A stretch of 64,000 nucleotides of DNA from Cliona cf. orientalis (taxonomy: Eukaryota; Porifera; Demospongiae; Clionaida; Clionaidae). Made by a program: the position numbers and the translations under genes. The notes under the pieces were generated by a model. The model did no database searches. It saw only the letters and a list, made by a program, of their open reading frames with translations, and was not told the DNA's origin. The stretch spans positions 3,906,001 through 3,970,000 of the forward strand of contig OZ005702.1 of assembly GCA_963930775.1 (NCBI GenBank), in the 5' to 3' direction. Below, in pieces: positions 13,101 through 28,100 of the stretch; position 1 is the first letter of the stretch, and the number at the start of each line of letters is the position of its first letter.

Positions 13101-16100
13101 ATGGTGCAAAATTTGTGTTTTTCGCAGATATGCTGGGTACCGCGAAAAATAAGAAACACAAAATTTAAATGGGTGGAGAAAATGTGACATCGCACTTGCA
13201 GCTGTATATCCACATATGGCACAATTGATCAATGTACATGGTGTATCTTGACGTGTAGAAGGCACAAAAATTAAGACTGCGAAAGAAATACTTTCTTCTG
13301 AAGGGTAACATGCAATTCTGCGAAATTTTGCACCAGCGATATTTTCTGCTATAGACATGCAGTGATGGTTCCTGCTCAGGCTAAAATGTTTTCATTTTTT
13401 TGTTTGCAGCACTTTCAGCTGTTGATGCAAACATTTGTTCTGGTGAGATTCGAACCCTCATTGCAGTTTCTCTCAAAAATTGCAGCTCAAGCCATTGTGA
13501 GTGAATCTATAATATTAAACAGTACCAATTTTGTCTGGTATTGTAATTTGACATCCAGCGTGCACCTTCAATAACACACTATACTCTTGACTGCACGTAC
13601 ATGCAGGGGCATATCCAGCAGGGGGCTCAGGTCACTTGAGCACCTCCCTAAGGTCTGGCACAACACTCAGTAACTGTGTGACAAATATTGTTACTGATAA
13701 GCAACTAGTGGTAGCCTAGACCAACAATAAACATACTGGACTCGTTCTAAACAGCAGTTTCACGTCACTACTAGCCCCTAAAACGGCATCAAGCTATCTC
13801 CAAGAACACATGAATGAGGGGCGTGCATGATCAAAGTTTTGGGGGCGTGGCTAAAACCTGGACACACCCCTGATATGTATAGCTGGAATATAAAATTAAC
13901 TTCGTTCTAAATTTTAAACAAGTATAAAAAACAATTGAATAAAATTGAAGGATGAAGTAGGGATGGCAGTGCCAAAAAGTACACAAACAAGGTTTGTAGG
14001 GATAACGTATCACATCCACTATACATCTCTACGCTTGCTTTTCTCGATAATTAACACCATACACTCCTGATTCAGTATGTAAAGTGTCGCTATATTTTGA
14101 TATTGATCTATGTATTGATTTTCCATTCCTGCATGCATGTGCCCCATATATATATATATATAGTACGTGTGTGCACGGCTACTCAAAAAGCAAGCGTAGG
14201 GATGTATAGTGGATGTGATACGTATATGCCATCCCTACTTCATCCTTCAATTTTACTCAATTGTTTTTTATACTTGTTACTGTTCTTTTTTTTAGTGCCC
14301 CCAGGGTATTTCATGCATGATAGTCATTAATTTTCATCAATGCCACCCAACTGACTAATCTCGTGGGGACAGAGGCTGGGCATGAGACTCACCATATATG
14401 GTGACCAGATATTATGGTTTGCCTATTCATCGTTATAAAATGCATGGAACCAGCTTCTGGACCTAGCTATATCCAACCGTGCTCTAACAATAATGTATTA
14501 TTATAATGTTATAGGGAAGCAGGTACATTACTGATTTAGCATATTTGTGCGATCCTAGCCTTTGAGTCAGGCATCTATATATGGTACCCCAAACACACCG
14601 CGAGTTCAAACTTGAATACTCCTGTAAGTGCAAATCCCAGGCAGTCTTTTGATAGCTAGCTAGGACATCTTCTTTTGCATTACACACTATTGAACACGCA
14701 TCAGTGGGATTCTCGAGACAACTCAGGTAACCAGTGACCTGTGATTGAAGCCACGCCCCTCGTTATCTCAATCAAGTAGCGACAAAAACCTTCCGTTTCG
14801 GGAACGTATTTTATAGGCCAGTAATTGTACTGTTTGCAATAGCCACCATAATCGACAGTTCACTCAGCCGATCAGCTGAGTGCTTGAGCAGGTCCTGGAT
14901 CAATCGTGAATGCGCCGGCGCATGCGCGCCACTGACATCAGTCACCATGGCAACACCTTATGAGCATGCGCTTTATAATATGACAAAATGGCTAATCAGA
15001 CACACCCACTCGCAAAATGCCCTATACACACCCACAATTAAATCGCTGTCCTGATAACACAAAACAAGCGTGCCACAGACGTGCGCACTCCAAAATGGAG
15101 TGGATTTATACTCGAACTAAGGTGAGCGATCATGGTAGTCTTGAGTTAGCCCAGGAAAACAGAAAGAAAGAAAGAAAGAAAGAAGAAAGAATGAGAAATG
15201 GCTATTTTTTGAACATCTGGTTCTGGCATATACAATTGAGTTGATGAATGGTCTTGGTCTTGTTAGATCGATAATTTGCTGTAGATTCTGACTTTGACAC
15301 TTAGAAATCTCACAAAGTTACCTGTTTTGAGATATTTGGATGTTTGTAATGTATTATATATTATATGGAGTATCCGTGCCATCCCTACTTATAGAGTCTA
15401 CCGACTCTATGATACCATATATGTATGGTGGGTAGCATTTCGTAGCTCACTTGGTAGTCACGAAAGTTTACACTCACAAAACTTAATGCCAGCTTTTACA
15501 ATAGTATATACACTTAGTCTAGTGTACATGGAAGCTATTAAACAAGGGGCATGGCCAATTTGAAAGTGTTGTGGAAGCATGGCCAACTCTTTTCAGTGTT
15601 AGCAAGTATCAATCATCTACTATCATCCTGTTGGTAGTGTCTTCAACTCTGATGATTTTCCAGCCAGTACAATTCAGGGTTTTATCTGGCCTGCCCAAAA
15701 ATTTGGGTGGGGGGAGGGGGTGGGGAACGAGCGAAGTATGCTACACGAATGGGCCGGGCTGCCTTGGCGGCCCAAGGGGGTGGGTGCAGGAGGGGGATGT
15801 GCATTGGAAGCTAAAGCATGAATTGATACTAGTATTCCCAAAAAAAGATATCCAAGCAACACTGTTGAATTAATTTCTGTAAATGGGGGGGGGAGGGGGG
15901 TGGGGGGTGGGGGGTGGGGGGGACACACCCTGCTGGACTCTATGCAGAAAAATCTCTGCAATTTGTTCACCCTTCCGTGTAGAAGTGGCTTGATGATATA
16001 CATGTATAGCTGCAAGGAACAGTCTCATAGTTTGCGAGATCAAGAACGTTTATGGATTAAATTTGCTCCCCATGAAAATTACTCACCCTCTGATATTATC

Positions 16101-19100
16101 AGATCATTCTGTTGATTTTTCTATGTGTGTTACTATGCACAGGAAGAAATTAGAAGGTTTTGTTGGCATGGTCAGGAAGGTATGTAAGCTTTTGCACATT
16201 CTACATGTACATGTGTGTATTTTGTCTGCCAAATTCTCACCAATTTTGTTCCATAATAATGACAAAACACCATCCATGTGATATTAAAGGTGCTCTGAAA
16301 CAGAAATCATTATGTAATCAAACAACACGTGAAAGCGCTAGGCGCATGCATGGCGCGTTGCGTGTTATTGTGATGTAAAAAGTTTGCAAGCACGAGGCCA
16401 ACTCCTGGACGCCTACCACCCCTCTTGATGTCGACGACAGCAGGCATCTTCTCTACCTTTCACCTCATGAATTGATTGATCACTCATGTTGTGCGTCTTA
16501 CCTCTCAATCTGCGTGAGCACAAGCGCGAATGCGCGAAAATATCGCTTAGTTAAGCCTTCGCGATGACATTGGATTGACCAATCAGGTTTGAGCTTTGAA
16601 ATTCGGGTCAGGAATTCAAAAATGTAGGCGGGCAGTTTGACTTCCGTTTCAGAGCACCTTTAAATTTTATTCTGTACCATAAATTAGGAAACGTTTCATG
16701 CAATAAATTTTCAAGTTTTTAAATGAACTACCCAATTTTTATTGTTAGTTTTGTACCTGTTATGCTATACAGAAATTTCCTGATTTTATACGGCACTTAC
16801 ATTATGATATTATTGATTGTATAATTTGCATCAGCTAGACATCTTAATGATCCAGGTACTCCCAAGGAAAACTGTTTGTGGTACGTACCTCATCTTGAAG
16901 AGGGAATTGAACTTATACGGAAGCTAGATCCAGACAATAAGGATGCAGTTCAACCTTCACCAGGTTGGATTACTTGGTGACCATTCATTATTCTTGTATC
17001 CTTAGGTAACAGGGGTGGTACAGCTAACGTATTGACCTCCTCGAGGTCAATAATAATCCACTCTGAATACTATTGTGCACTGCCCTAAGAATACGCCAGC
17101 CAGTGACATCCTAGGCTACCACCGATGAATCATGGTGCTCTCCTGAGTCGCATCTCAAGGACATAACAAGATCATAGCCAACTGTTTAAAACGGCTTTCA
17201 AGTTTATTGTTTATCTGTAGTAGGTTAGGCGGAACTCTTTACGATATTTAGGCGACAAGATTTTCTCTAAAGTTCTGTACCTAGAGCCCAACTGGTGCTA
17301 TATATTCATATGGCAGGCAGCATTTTAACCACTCAAGTGCGAGGTCTAGGCAAGAAGGCTCCTCACAAAACGACACCATTGTCTCGTCTCTAATAAACTA
17401 AACAATCAAGACATACATGTATATCATGCTTTATCCTTGGGGTCATGGACTTATATTGAGATGAGACGGTGATGCTGCTTAGGTCTGTGTATTAAAACAG
17501 CATGTATGCCGTCAATTGCTACACACACTTGGGTCCAGCAGACCATGGTATCACTATTAGCTTATTGTTATGACATTATACGTACACATACATGCATGTA
17601 CATGTATATTTGTGTTATGCTGCTATAATTATACCAATGCCACCACATTCAGCATCAGGAAGCCATCCTCGTAAACTCCCACCTCCAGTGCAGGATGTGC
17701 TCATGGATTATGCTCTGTTTTGGGAAAATCCAAATATACTTCCATCTATTGCATTTGGTAGGTTCTAATGTACAAACACTGTCCGTTGGATACTGTTGAA
17801 TACAATAATATTATGTTACAGTAGATGGTCGTTTTGCTAAGTGACAATCGTCTTATAATACAACAATTGACATGTTACAGTAGATAGTCGTTTCGCTAAA
17901 TGACAATCATCTCATAATACAACAATTGACTTGCAATATATTTCCAGCATATTAGTGATAGGAATCCCACTAAAAGTGCATGAGTAGTTAACTTAATCTG
18001 ATTATTGTACTTATAATTTTTACCCCGCACGCATGCGCAAGGGGTAAAGCAATCAGTTTGTCCGTCTGTCGTCATCGTCGTTATCGTTATTATCGTCGGC
18101 ACGAAAATTGCCAGATCTCAAGTTCTAGGCGTCTGTGCATGCTGTAAGCACAGCCAGTCGGTAGATATCGGTGAAAAACTGGTTTTTACGTGCTTCAAAT
18201 TTCTCAAAAAGGCTTACTAGTGCTATAAATCGTGCATTTTCTGTTCAGCATGCCTGTGGTTTATCGACCACACCCACTCTTTTAGCATAATAGTATGCAG
18301 ATGCGACTGCACATGCTCAAGCACGTTGTTGGAAAGGTTCGTCATGTCATGAAACAGCTACATGTATGCCTCAGAGTGTTGCAATACTACGCTACAGTGG
18401 CTACAGAGCGCGCGGGGCATGTGCTCTACAGCGCTCTAGTTCATGTTGTTTTGCATAGTACCATATAGCGGGTAATTTTCGTGGGGGGCTAATTTTTGTT
18501 ATTTTCGTGACTGCTCTAACAGTCACAAAGTTTACACCCCATGAAAATTTGTCACAGTAGGTAAAGGTCGTCTTGTAAAGTTGCCGCGAGTGTGCACTAG
18601 TCTTACGGAGCCAGACACTCCGCGAGACTAAGTGTGCACGCGATCATGGTTAAAACGCATGGCATCTGCCTCCAATCTGTTGAGTCTCTGCGATCATCGA
18701 ACACAGCATGAGACTGGAAAATTTCTGTTTCAGAATCTGTCATTTTGGTGACAGTCATCGATAGGTTTGCTTGATGATGGCGAACGGGGCGTGGCAAGTG
18801 CAATCGTCAAGAGCCACGAAATTTAGACCTACGAAAATTAAATTTGGAGGCTAAATCTTAAAATTTCACGAAAATTAATACCCTCGAAAATTTCCCCGCT
18901 ATACAGTATACATACAATACATTATGCTGTTGCTGCTGTACCCAGATCCATTGTCTTCTAAGGATACGTCTTCAAGTGTGAAGTACTTTTCTGCTGAAGA
19001 AGATTAGTGAGTATCCTGTGTTTTTGTAATAATATACATGTAATGTAATTAAGATCTCCTTTGTAGCCTTCTTATTTTAGGTATGGACCACTATGGAATT

Positions 19101-22100
19101 TCTGCATGGAAGATTATTCAAGAGAATTTGTTTCAAACGAAGACAGCCAGACAGGTACGTAAATGGATTTACATTGTAACAGTTATTGTTAGGAGCATTA
19201 AGAATACAGTCACATTACCATAGGTAAGAGTGCTAATTGTGGCTGTAATCTCTGTACTCCTGCTATAGCCTAGAGCAAATTCTAAGCTAATTGTTGCAGA
19301 GTGAGGGGTACGGTACTCTTATTTGTAATCATAATAATGTTATGTAAGACTTGCTACCATTGTGCATACACACTTACCAACTACCTACTGCCCTAATAGT
19401 GTATGATTAAATACACAAGTATGGATACTGTAAGTTTAAAGTGAAAAATAATCATGACAGAGCTTCTTTTAGTATTTAGCGATTAATATTTAGTAACCCA
19501 GCTGCATTTACAAGGCTCATGCAGTGGTGTATATTGCATGTCTGGCTATACCTACTTCGCAGGCGTAGGAAGAAGATTTGGTAAATGGGTGCTCTGATGC
19601 CTATGTGCATGTACACTAAATTGATAATAAGAAAGCAATTCAGAGCAAAGTGTGACTTTGTGTGTGTTCCACTCAGAAATTTCATGGGTGCACCAGCACC
19701 CGGTGCACCCATGCTTCCTACGCCAGTGTACTTGGAGAGCCGATGTGGGTATTGTGCTCCAAAACTACATAATGTCTATTTGCACTGCTTTTTGAATAGC
19801 CCTGTTATTCACAGAAAATCAATCCTTTCCTCAGTTATTGTTCCTAAAATGTTGTAAAATACACCCCATTTTCATTGAAATCCACATCCCTTAAATGGTA
19901 CTGTGGCAAAGGTTTTAATATTATCAGTGAAGCAGTTAGTGAATGATAAGGTGAGCCTCTGATATGACTGCTACCTTTGTCGATTTCTGAACTCCTGGGT
20001 TGAAACCTGATAATTCTGCTTAGTGCTCAAAATGCATGATATCATATTCACTGCATCGATCCCAGTCTATAGCACAATCTGATCAACATTTATCATAATA
20101 TAGCCATTTTTATAGTTGCAGTATATACATGTATGCAGGCAGGCCAAGTGCGCTTAGTGTGTGTGAGTGTGTTATAGATACATACATACTGTATAGCCAG
20201 AAAATTTGGCGGGGAATTAAATTTGGCGGTTTGGCGGTCTATATTACAACCGCCAAATTAAAATCCGCCAATATTCTTGCAATAGAAGGGTTGCATACAG
20301 GATTTTTTTCTGGGGGGGGGGGGGGGGGGGGGGGGGGGGATCTCACAGATGATTTATTTTGTATGTGTGTACATGCGCCACTGCCATGCGTATACTAGTA
20401 ACTAGTAAATACCGTATTTATTCGAATAGAGCCGCACCCCGAATAGTAGCCGCACCTGGAGCTCTGCCAAAGAAATAGTAGCCGCACGCATGCGTGAACA
20501 CAATTAAGTGGGTGTGGCCACGTCCGCACGCCATGAACGATCGTCAGTTCGAGGCAAAAGCATGACATAAGACGTCCCTGGCTTGATTCTGCTGCTGTTT
20601 TCGATCATAATATCTTGATTATTCGAAAGTAGTCCTGTGAAAAACTAGTCTATCATAACAAGATACCATCGGATCGGCACAAAGGCATAGTTGCCAAGTG
20701 TCCCGGTTTGGCCGGGACAGTCCCGGAATTTGGCCCTATGTCCCGGTTGTGTCCCGGTTTGCCTGATTTTGCAGCATTGTCCCGGAATCCAGCTCGATTG
20801 CACTAATGGAGGTGTGGCACAAGCATAAACTCAGTATATTATCGAATTTCAGACCATATATCTCGATGTTTAGTGGGCGTGGCAATACATAGTCGCCCGA
20901 AAGTGGGGGTGGCCGCCAAAAAAGTGGGCGTGGTCCGTAAATTTTTGCGTGCGCTTCGCGCGCGTTAATTCTATTTTTCTACTTTGTCCCGGTCTCTCCT
21001 CTTATAAACTTGGCAACTATGCAAAGGTATCCCTCCAAAATAAATAAAAGCCGTCCTTGAATAAGAGCCACCCTCAATTAGTAGCCGCACTCCAGCAAGG
21101 CTGGAATTAATAGTAGCCACGGCTACTATTCGAATAAATACGGTAAATCACACAATAATGCTGTGATAACAAATGACGTCTTCTTACTTGTGTATTTAAT
21201 CATATTGTTTGTGCTGTATACATATTAAATGTTATATTACCATAGGACTGGTATGTTATGTGGAATTTTTAGTTGTGTGATTATGCGAATTTTATCGAAA
21301 TCGCATCGCAAAATAAATATGTGCATTACGTACATACATTGCGCAATAGGGCGGCCGGTCGAGGCACACACCGCGCACACGTGGTCATATTGCACACACG
21401 ATCGATCTGCTAGTAAGCGCTCAGTCTGTTTGGCTGAATGGTACAACAGTTTGGTCTGGAAAGAGCCAGAGAGAAGTAATATTTACAGACTACTGGTGAG
21501 TATTTTCAGCGTTAATCACCTCTAAGGGCTGATATCTCTTTCCTCTACAAGAGCAGGTAGTCTCGTACCCAGACCTCACCCTCGAGGGTGGAGTCTGGCT
21601 CATGGTATTATCGCATAAATAAAAATTGCACAATACCTTTAACTAGAAAATTGCATAAATTTAACCTCGCATAACATACCAATCCTACGGTATATTACCG
21701 TATACCGTATAGCTCCAAATTTTCGTGGCACAATATTTTCGTGAATTTCGTGATTTGACTTCTGATCATGAAACTTTTTCTCAGGAAAATTTAGTATTAT
21801 TGTGGGCGTGGCTACGTTCTGTGTGCACTGGCGCATCACAAGCGCGATCGTGCGTAAGTGCGATTATCGAATACTAATCTAGTGAACGTGTGAACTGTAC
21901 TGAAAAATCGCTGCTAACAATGTACAGACTCTGTGCGCTTATTGAATCGCTGCTAACAATCTCTGTACGCTTACTTTCAGAAAATGAGCAAAAGTTGCCT
22001 ACCAAATCTGCAAGGATCTTTGTCTAAACAACTTCCTTCGTCTTGCCAGTATCGAATCCACCAACAACCAAGTTGAAGAGATTGCCAAATAGACGACAGC

Positions 22101-25100
22101 AGAAGGTGCTCAAGGCAGAAAGACCCCTTATATATAAGTCTTGTCTAGTTTCTTTCCGCCGAGCCACGTGTAATTGTGGGCGGAGCTACAACGTGAATTA
22201 TCCGTGTCGACCGTCTGCGCGGGTGCTGCGGCGCGGTGGTATTCACAAAAAAATGTGGCGATTACGAAATTTTTATCACGAAAATTTTCAGTAATGGGAT
22301 TTTCAGCAATTTCACGAAAATTTTGAACCACGAAAATTTGGAGCTATACGGTAGTGGGATATTTTCGAGGGAGAAAACTTTCGCGGATTGGTAGGAAAGG
22401 AGCATTTCGCGGAGAAAACTTTGCAGAATGTTAAAACTGGTCGCATAATGGGTGTGGCATGCCTAGAATTTCATGGAGAAAACTTTGAAATTCGCAGATG
22501 GCTGAAAATCGCGAAATTCGTGAAAATTTTCTCCCCCAAAAGTTTACCGCTATACGGTATTATGGAACTCTAGGGGGAGGGGAATCTCAGTGCCCCCCGT
22601 ATGCAACCCTAGGCCTGAATAGCGAGTTTGGGCTCAACCGCCAAATGAACTCCCGCCAGTATTTCCAGCTATACGGTATACACATTAACACGCTTGGCAG
22701 TGATACTGGGTCCTCTGTTGTGTCACTACAGAGATTTGTCTTTGTTACTGCAGTGCTCCAAGTAATTTTTGAAAGTGCAAGGACACAATGTCTTTCCATA
22801 TCAAAAATGGACTGACATCCACAATAAATGATCAGACTAACTGACAGTCACTTTTTCCAGGGTGGCTTATCAAAATCCTCACTAGTGCTGGAAGTACCAG
22901 CGTCTGTCTCTTCAGAACTTCTCTTTCTGTACATCACTAAAATAGTAATACTACTGCAGTACTACTGCAGTACTGTACAAATGGCAATAGTCTACAGTTA
23001 GAGTGCATCCATACAATCAAACCTCATAAATACTGTACACTTGGCAGTAGTCTGCATGCATACAATCAGGTGCCTTGAAACCTCACAAATACTGTACACG
23101 TGGCAATAGTCTGCATGCCACATACATACAATCAGCTGACTGTACTATATAGAGTCCAGTATAGTGCAGTGCAGGCATACAATCAGGTGAGAGTTAATTT
23201 GACAGGACATTATGTCAGCCTAAGTTGATAATGGTCTGACATAGTTAAAAATTGACCGGAAAATGTCCGATGTCTGACCATTAATTTGAGCACTGTTACT
23301 GTAGCTACAACTTCGAGTGAAGAATCAGTGTTCAAATCGAACAGGAGATAATGCAATCAAGGTAAATAGATGATCTATTGCCCCAAAATGATATAACATC
23401 AATTGTATCCTGGCCAAGGGAACAGCTCATCTATAATTGTGTATCAAACCTACATGTATAATAGTTAGCATACTGTTCAGGAGAGCTTCAGATTCATGCA
23501 TTATAATTGTGAAAATGGATGCTTACTACATACGTATCTACTTTCGCAGTATGTTATTATCAGCCGTTTATGTCTTGACCCCTACTGCAAACTTGATCAT
23601 TGTATATAATTCATGTAATACCCTGTCATTAATTCCTGACAGCACTATAGGAAAACAAAGGCAGTGAAAATCCCCTTCAAAGGTTAGGCGAAAGAAACAT
23701 TAGGATATGAATGTCTTCACTTTATATCTTAACAGAGGAAGATGATCAATCTAAACTACCTCAGTGGGTGATAGTAAGTAAAAAGAAACTGATATTAAGA
23801 GAGAGAAATTGACGTTTTACACTACTGACACAGCGGTACTACAAGAGAAAGATAGAAAAAGATAAGCAGGTTAATGAATATGAGAAAAAAAGGGAAAAGG
23901 AAAACGAACGTCAAAAACTTGCTTCTGTTGTTGGAGGGGTCGTTAAGCAGTCAACCTTGTTACAGTCTAAAAGTACACTACTAACTACAACTGCTGGAAG
24001 TAAGAGGAATCTATGTGGGAAATTGGAGGAACTCGAACAATCAAAATCAAAACGAACTAATACAACAGTTACTGATACAAAACCAATGACTCAGAGGTGA
24101 ATCAGTAAGTATAAATGCCATAAGGCTCTGCGTAGCCCGGTATTGCACCTCGATAATAGGTGCACTATCTGTGTGCGCAACCTAGATCTACATACCGGAT
24201 AATCTAATGCTCAGCCTATCTGCATCAAGCAGAAGCCCTCATCTTCCCGGTCGACCCACTTCTTTCTTATTCATACAAACTGCATCCATCCAAATATATG
24301 TAGACATGGTGAATTTAGTACATCTAAGATTTTACTGCATATTAAGTTTCTTGCAACGATGCTGATAGTCACATGTGCTTAAAAGCCCATGCCTACAGCG
24401 TGGTTGAATACTGTAATCTGCACTGTAATCAGCATGAATAGCCAAAAAGTGCCTGTTTACGTTGTTGATATTAAGATTAACAAATGCTTTTCCTAACTGT
24501 TCTTGTAGTCAAAGGAATGGTAATCATCGGGATTCCATATTAGTTAAAGGCAATCTACAACAGCTACTATTTGCTGCTGGTTTGGAGGTCAGTTTGTATT
24601 CCTAGATTCTGTTGTCAAAACTTAATCCAAGCTTGCATATTATTGTTAGGCATCTGATCCTGATGTAAGATTTGCTATCAACTACCTTACAGAAGTTAAA
24701 GTGAGTGCTGTGGGACATTTTTTTTATAAATGCTGCCGTTTTACATTGATCAAGATGTTACAAGGAATGGAATGCTTATTACTACAATGAAACATGAAAG
24801 TAGCAACTAGTAAACAGTAGAGTAGATATGGTGTAACCTAAATGAATACTATATTAAATGTGCCCCAGGTTATAGGAGTAGTACGAGTACCGGTTATAAA
24901 GTGTTTTTTTTCTTTGTTGACAGTAATTTGTATCCAGTAGCTTTCACTGGAAATATCTAACGGCCATAATATTTCTTCTAAAAATTCAGCATAAAAATAA
25001 TAATATTGCTTAAACTTCGCCGAATTTGTATAATTTAATATTCAACATTGTATCCATGTGTGCATTCTATTCCCATTTATAGCATAAAATTATATACGTG

Positions 25101-28100
25101 ATGACCTTTGCCGAAAATTAGAGACTATTTTCAATCATTTGGTAAAGGGTGCTGAATAATTACAAGGGTCGAATTCTTTTAGAAGTACAGTATGTATATG
25201 GTGGTGAGCAGACCGTTGATTTCTCACTGGTACACGTCTCATTATTTATGTTAGTATGTCCAATGTATAGATTTTGTACTATAATTTACTCAGGCAACAT
25301 TAAGTAAAGGTCATGATGATGTCTATCAAGTGTTTCTTGATACTCTACTGAAAGCAAAGAGAGAGAACTGGACATCTAAGCAGGTAGAAGCAGCTCAGTG
25401 CTGCTAGGTGCAAGTTATGCTTCATTGTGTGTGAATGTTGTTACCCCACGCGCATGCATAAGGGGTAAGCAATCGGTTTGTCTGTCTATATAGCTATCTG
25501 TTGTCATCAGCACAAAAATCGCCAGGTCTCGCATTCTAGGCATTTATACGTGCTGTAAGCACAACCAATCAGTAGATATCAGTGAAAAACTGGTTTTTAC
25601 ATACTTTGAATTGCTCAAAAAGGCTTACTAGTGCTACAAATCGTGCATTTCTATTCAGCATGCCTGTGGTTTGTCGACCACACCCACTCTGTTAGCATTA
25701 TAGTATGCTGATGCGACTGCGCATGCTCAAGCTCAGTGTTGGAAAGGGTCGTCAAGTCATGAACAGCTATGCCTCAGAGTGTTGCAATACTACACTACAG
25801 TGGCTACAGAGCGCGTGGGGTATGTGCTCTACAGAGCTCCAGTTATTACCCCGTGTGCATGCGCAAGGGTTAAAGTAATCGGTCGTTGTCGTTGTTGTTG
25901 TCGTTAGCACAAAAATCGCCATATCTCGTGGTCTAGGCACCTGAGCGACTAGTAATATAAGTACAATGAATCGGTTGCATTTGGCGAAAAATGGGCTTCA
26001 GTGTGCTTCGAATCGAGGGACATAGTCCACGAACGTCACAAACAGTGCCTTTTTGTTAGCCTTTATAACCACGGCTATCGACAGCACCCACTCAATGCAT
26101 TATGCATGCAGGCCTTGTGCTTTCTGTTCATGCACATAACAAATATGAGCTGGTAAAGGTCGTCAATAATGCTAGTGGCACATGTTTGGCTGCTAACTAT
26201 CCGCAGACTGGAATGCAAAGCCCCATGAATCGAATCAGAATGTAAGATATACCTATATCTGCCTAGTCAAGATCTGGTGTAGAGAGTTATAGTAGTTTTT
26301 TTCACTGATATCACCAGAAGCCTATATACGACCAAGGGCTTATGGAGTCTATAGGCCCTTGATACAACCAAGCAGCATTTCTACTCAATATTTGTTTCCT
26401 CATACACACAAAAGCAGATGTATAGATTGTGCAATGTGCGCACGGGGTACATGTATATGCTCTATAGAGCTCTAGTTTGCTATTATGTTCCCGCAGCATT
26501 TTCAATATAATATGCCCATGGCTATTTAATAGACTAAGTATAAATTATGGTGGGGAATTAAATTTGGTACCGGTAGTTTGGTTATAGCCATACGTCAAAT
26601 TAAATCTGCACTAATATTTTATATGGCATTGTATGTATATGGTGATCCCTTACTGAACTGCCAAATTTGACAGCATAAGTAATATTGGGGCAAACTGTCC
26701 AGTCTGCCCAAGATATCTGGCAATACCGTAATTACTAGTATGCTACTGCCCTAGATTTTTGAAGAAGTGAACAAGGTGCTGAAATCTTGGCCACATCTTG
26801 TGAAGTTATTTCTAGAATTTTTGACACCAGAAGATTGTATTGGGGTAAACATGGTAAGTGCAACCCCATTATTAGTACAATCAGCCATACAGCTAGCTTA
26901 ACAATTATTTAGCTGGCAGAAAAAGCTGATCTAGAAAATACGAAATCATTTGCAAGAAATTTACAGGTTTGTCAAAATATATTACTTATAATGTAGTAAA
27001 TTGATGTAGTACTCGGTATCTGCAATGATAGGAGAAGTTCAGCAAGTCACCTATGAAGTTGGGGGATGTAGTAACCAAACTTCAAGAGTTAGAGGATACA
27101 GGAGCGTCTGTGAAAATGGTAGGACCCATGCATACATAAAACAATGCTGGTATAATTAATTAATAGTTACCTTTAGGTCCAAGAATCACTTTTGCCACAC
27201 ATTGAAATGCATGAAGAGCTAGTGAGGGATTTACGACAGTTTCTTTACGAACTTGGTCCATCTGCAGGGTGAGTTAATTATCTGATAAGGTTGTATACTG
27301 CAATTAGCCATGTCTCCCAGTGGGAGGGGGAGGATCATGGCTGCATATAATTGGGGTGAGCCTGAGCGAGCCCCACACTAATCCGTACTACGAGAAAACC
27401 GTTGTACTTATATAAACGTATGTAGCGATACGTCAAACACAAGCTTGCTAGCTCATAGCACATGCGTAATTATTGCAGTAAAGATCGTCAACATTGGCTG
27501 TATACTATTTAACTCTAAATATAGCTCACCAAAAGATGCAGTTCGCATCCATTCGCATAGTTACCAACTGTCCCGAAACTGGTGGGACAGTTCCGAAAAT
27601 ATTGGATATGTCCCGCTCTTGTCCTGAATTCCCCCTCTGCTGATATCATAAGTACGTCACTATGTATAAATGCACAAAAGGGGTGTGGCACAAGCCTAAC
27701 CTTAGTATACTATACCCTGTTTTTGTCTATATATCTCGAGATTTGGTGGGTGTGGTAGTGGACATCGCCAAAATAGTGGGTGTGGCAATGCAAAAAGGGC
27801 ATGGCCCCAAATTTTTCTTGTGCACTTCGTGTGTATTAGCTCATATATTATGTCCCGCATCCATTTCTTACAAGGTTGGCAACTATATGCATTCGATTGA
27901 GTAGACTGCTAGAATAGAAAACAAGAAAAGGTAAGGCATCAGTACAAGGATCTACAGCAAATTGAAGGCTATAGTCTGGGTGCAAGGACTATGTTATGGT
28001 CTAATTTCAGTAGCTAGCTAGTTGTACAATTCTGTAGCCACATACATGTACATGTAGTAGTCAGAGTAGCCTCAGAGGCAAAACTCTCGACGTACTGGGG

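Larger units (their letters stand above)
20287..22611. mobile_element. AGGGTTGCATACAG element (level 2 of stack), poly-G
   Basis: AGGGTTGCATACAGGATTTT left, CGTATGCAACCCT right. An uninterrupted near-copy is at 47598-47875. About 28 consecutive G lie at 20311-20339. The insertions at 20412-21143 and 21240-22557 are exactly absent from the 47598 copy. Confidence 0.8.
20189..22676. mobile_element. Outermost element of a nested transposon stack (TA duplication)
   Basis: CTGTATAGCCAGAAAATTTG left; right end CCAGCTATACGG, TA flanks. Its body (GGCGGGGAATTAAATTTGGC...) is interrupted by 20287-22611. Part of the intron between GON4L exons 16 and 17. Confidence 0.75.

Noticed and set aside
15165..15190. 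(GAAA)n microsatellite as an independent feature
   Set aside because: Recurs at the same place in every family F copy, so it is part of that repeat.
15674..16015. Proline-rich minus-strand frame
   Set aside because: Complement of the G-rich tract.
18020..18440. Helitron, because of the CTAG-like end
   Set aside because: No TC start, no conserved 3' hairpin position and tandem copies at 25441 do not sit between A and T.
22815..22945. Minus-strand start MYRKRSSEETDAGTSSTSED
   Set aside because: Looks like a transposase N-terminus but stops after 28 codons and has no continuing exon that I can support.
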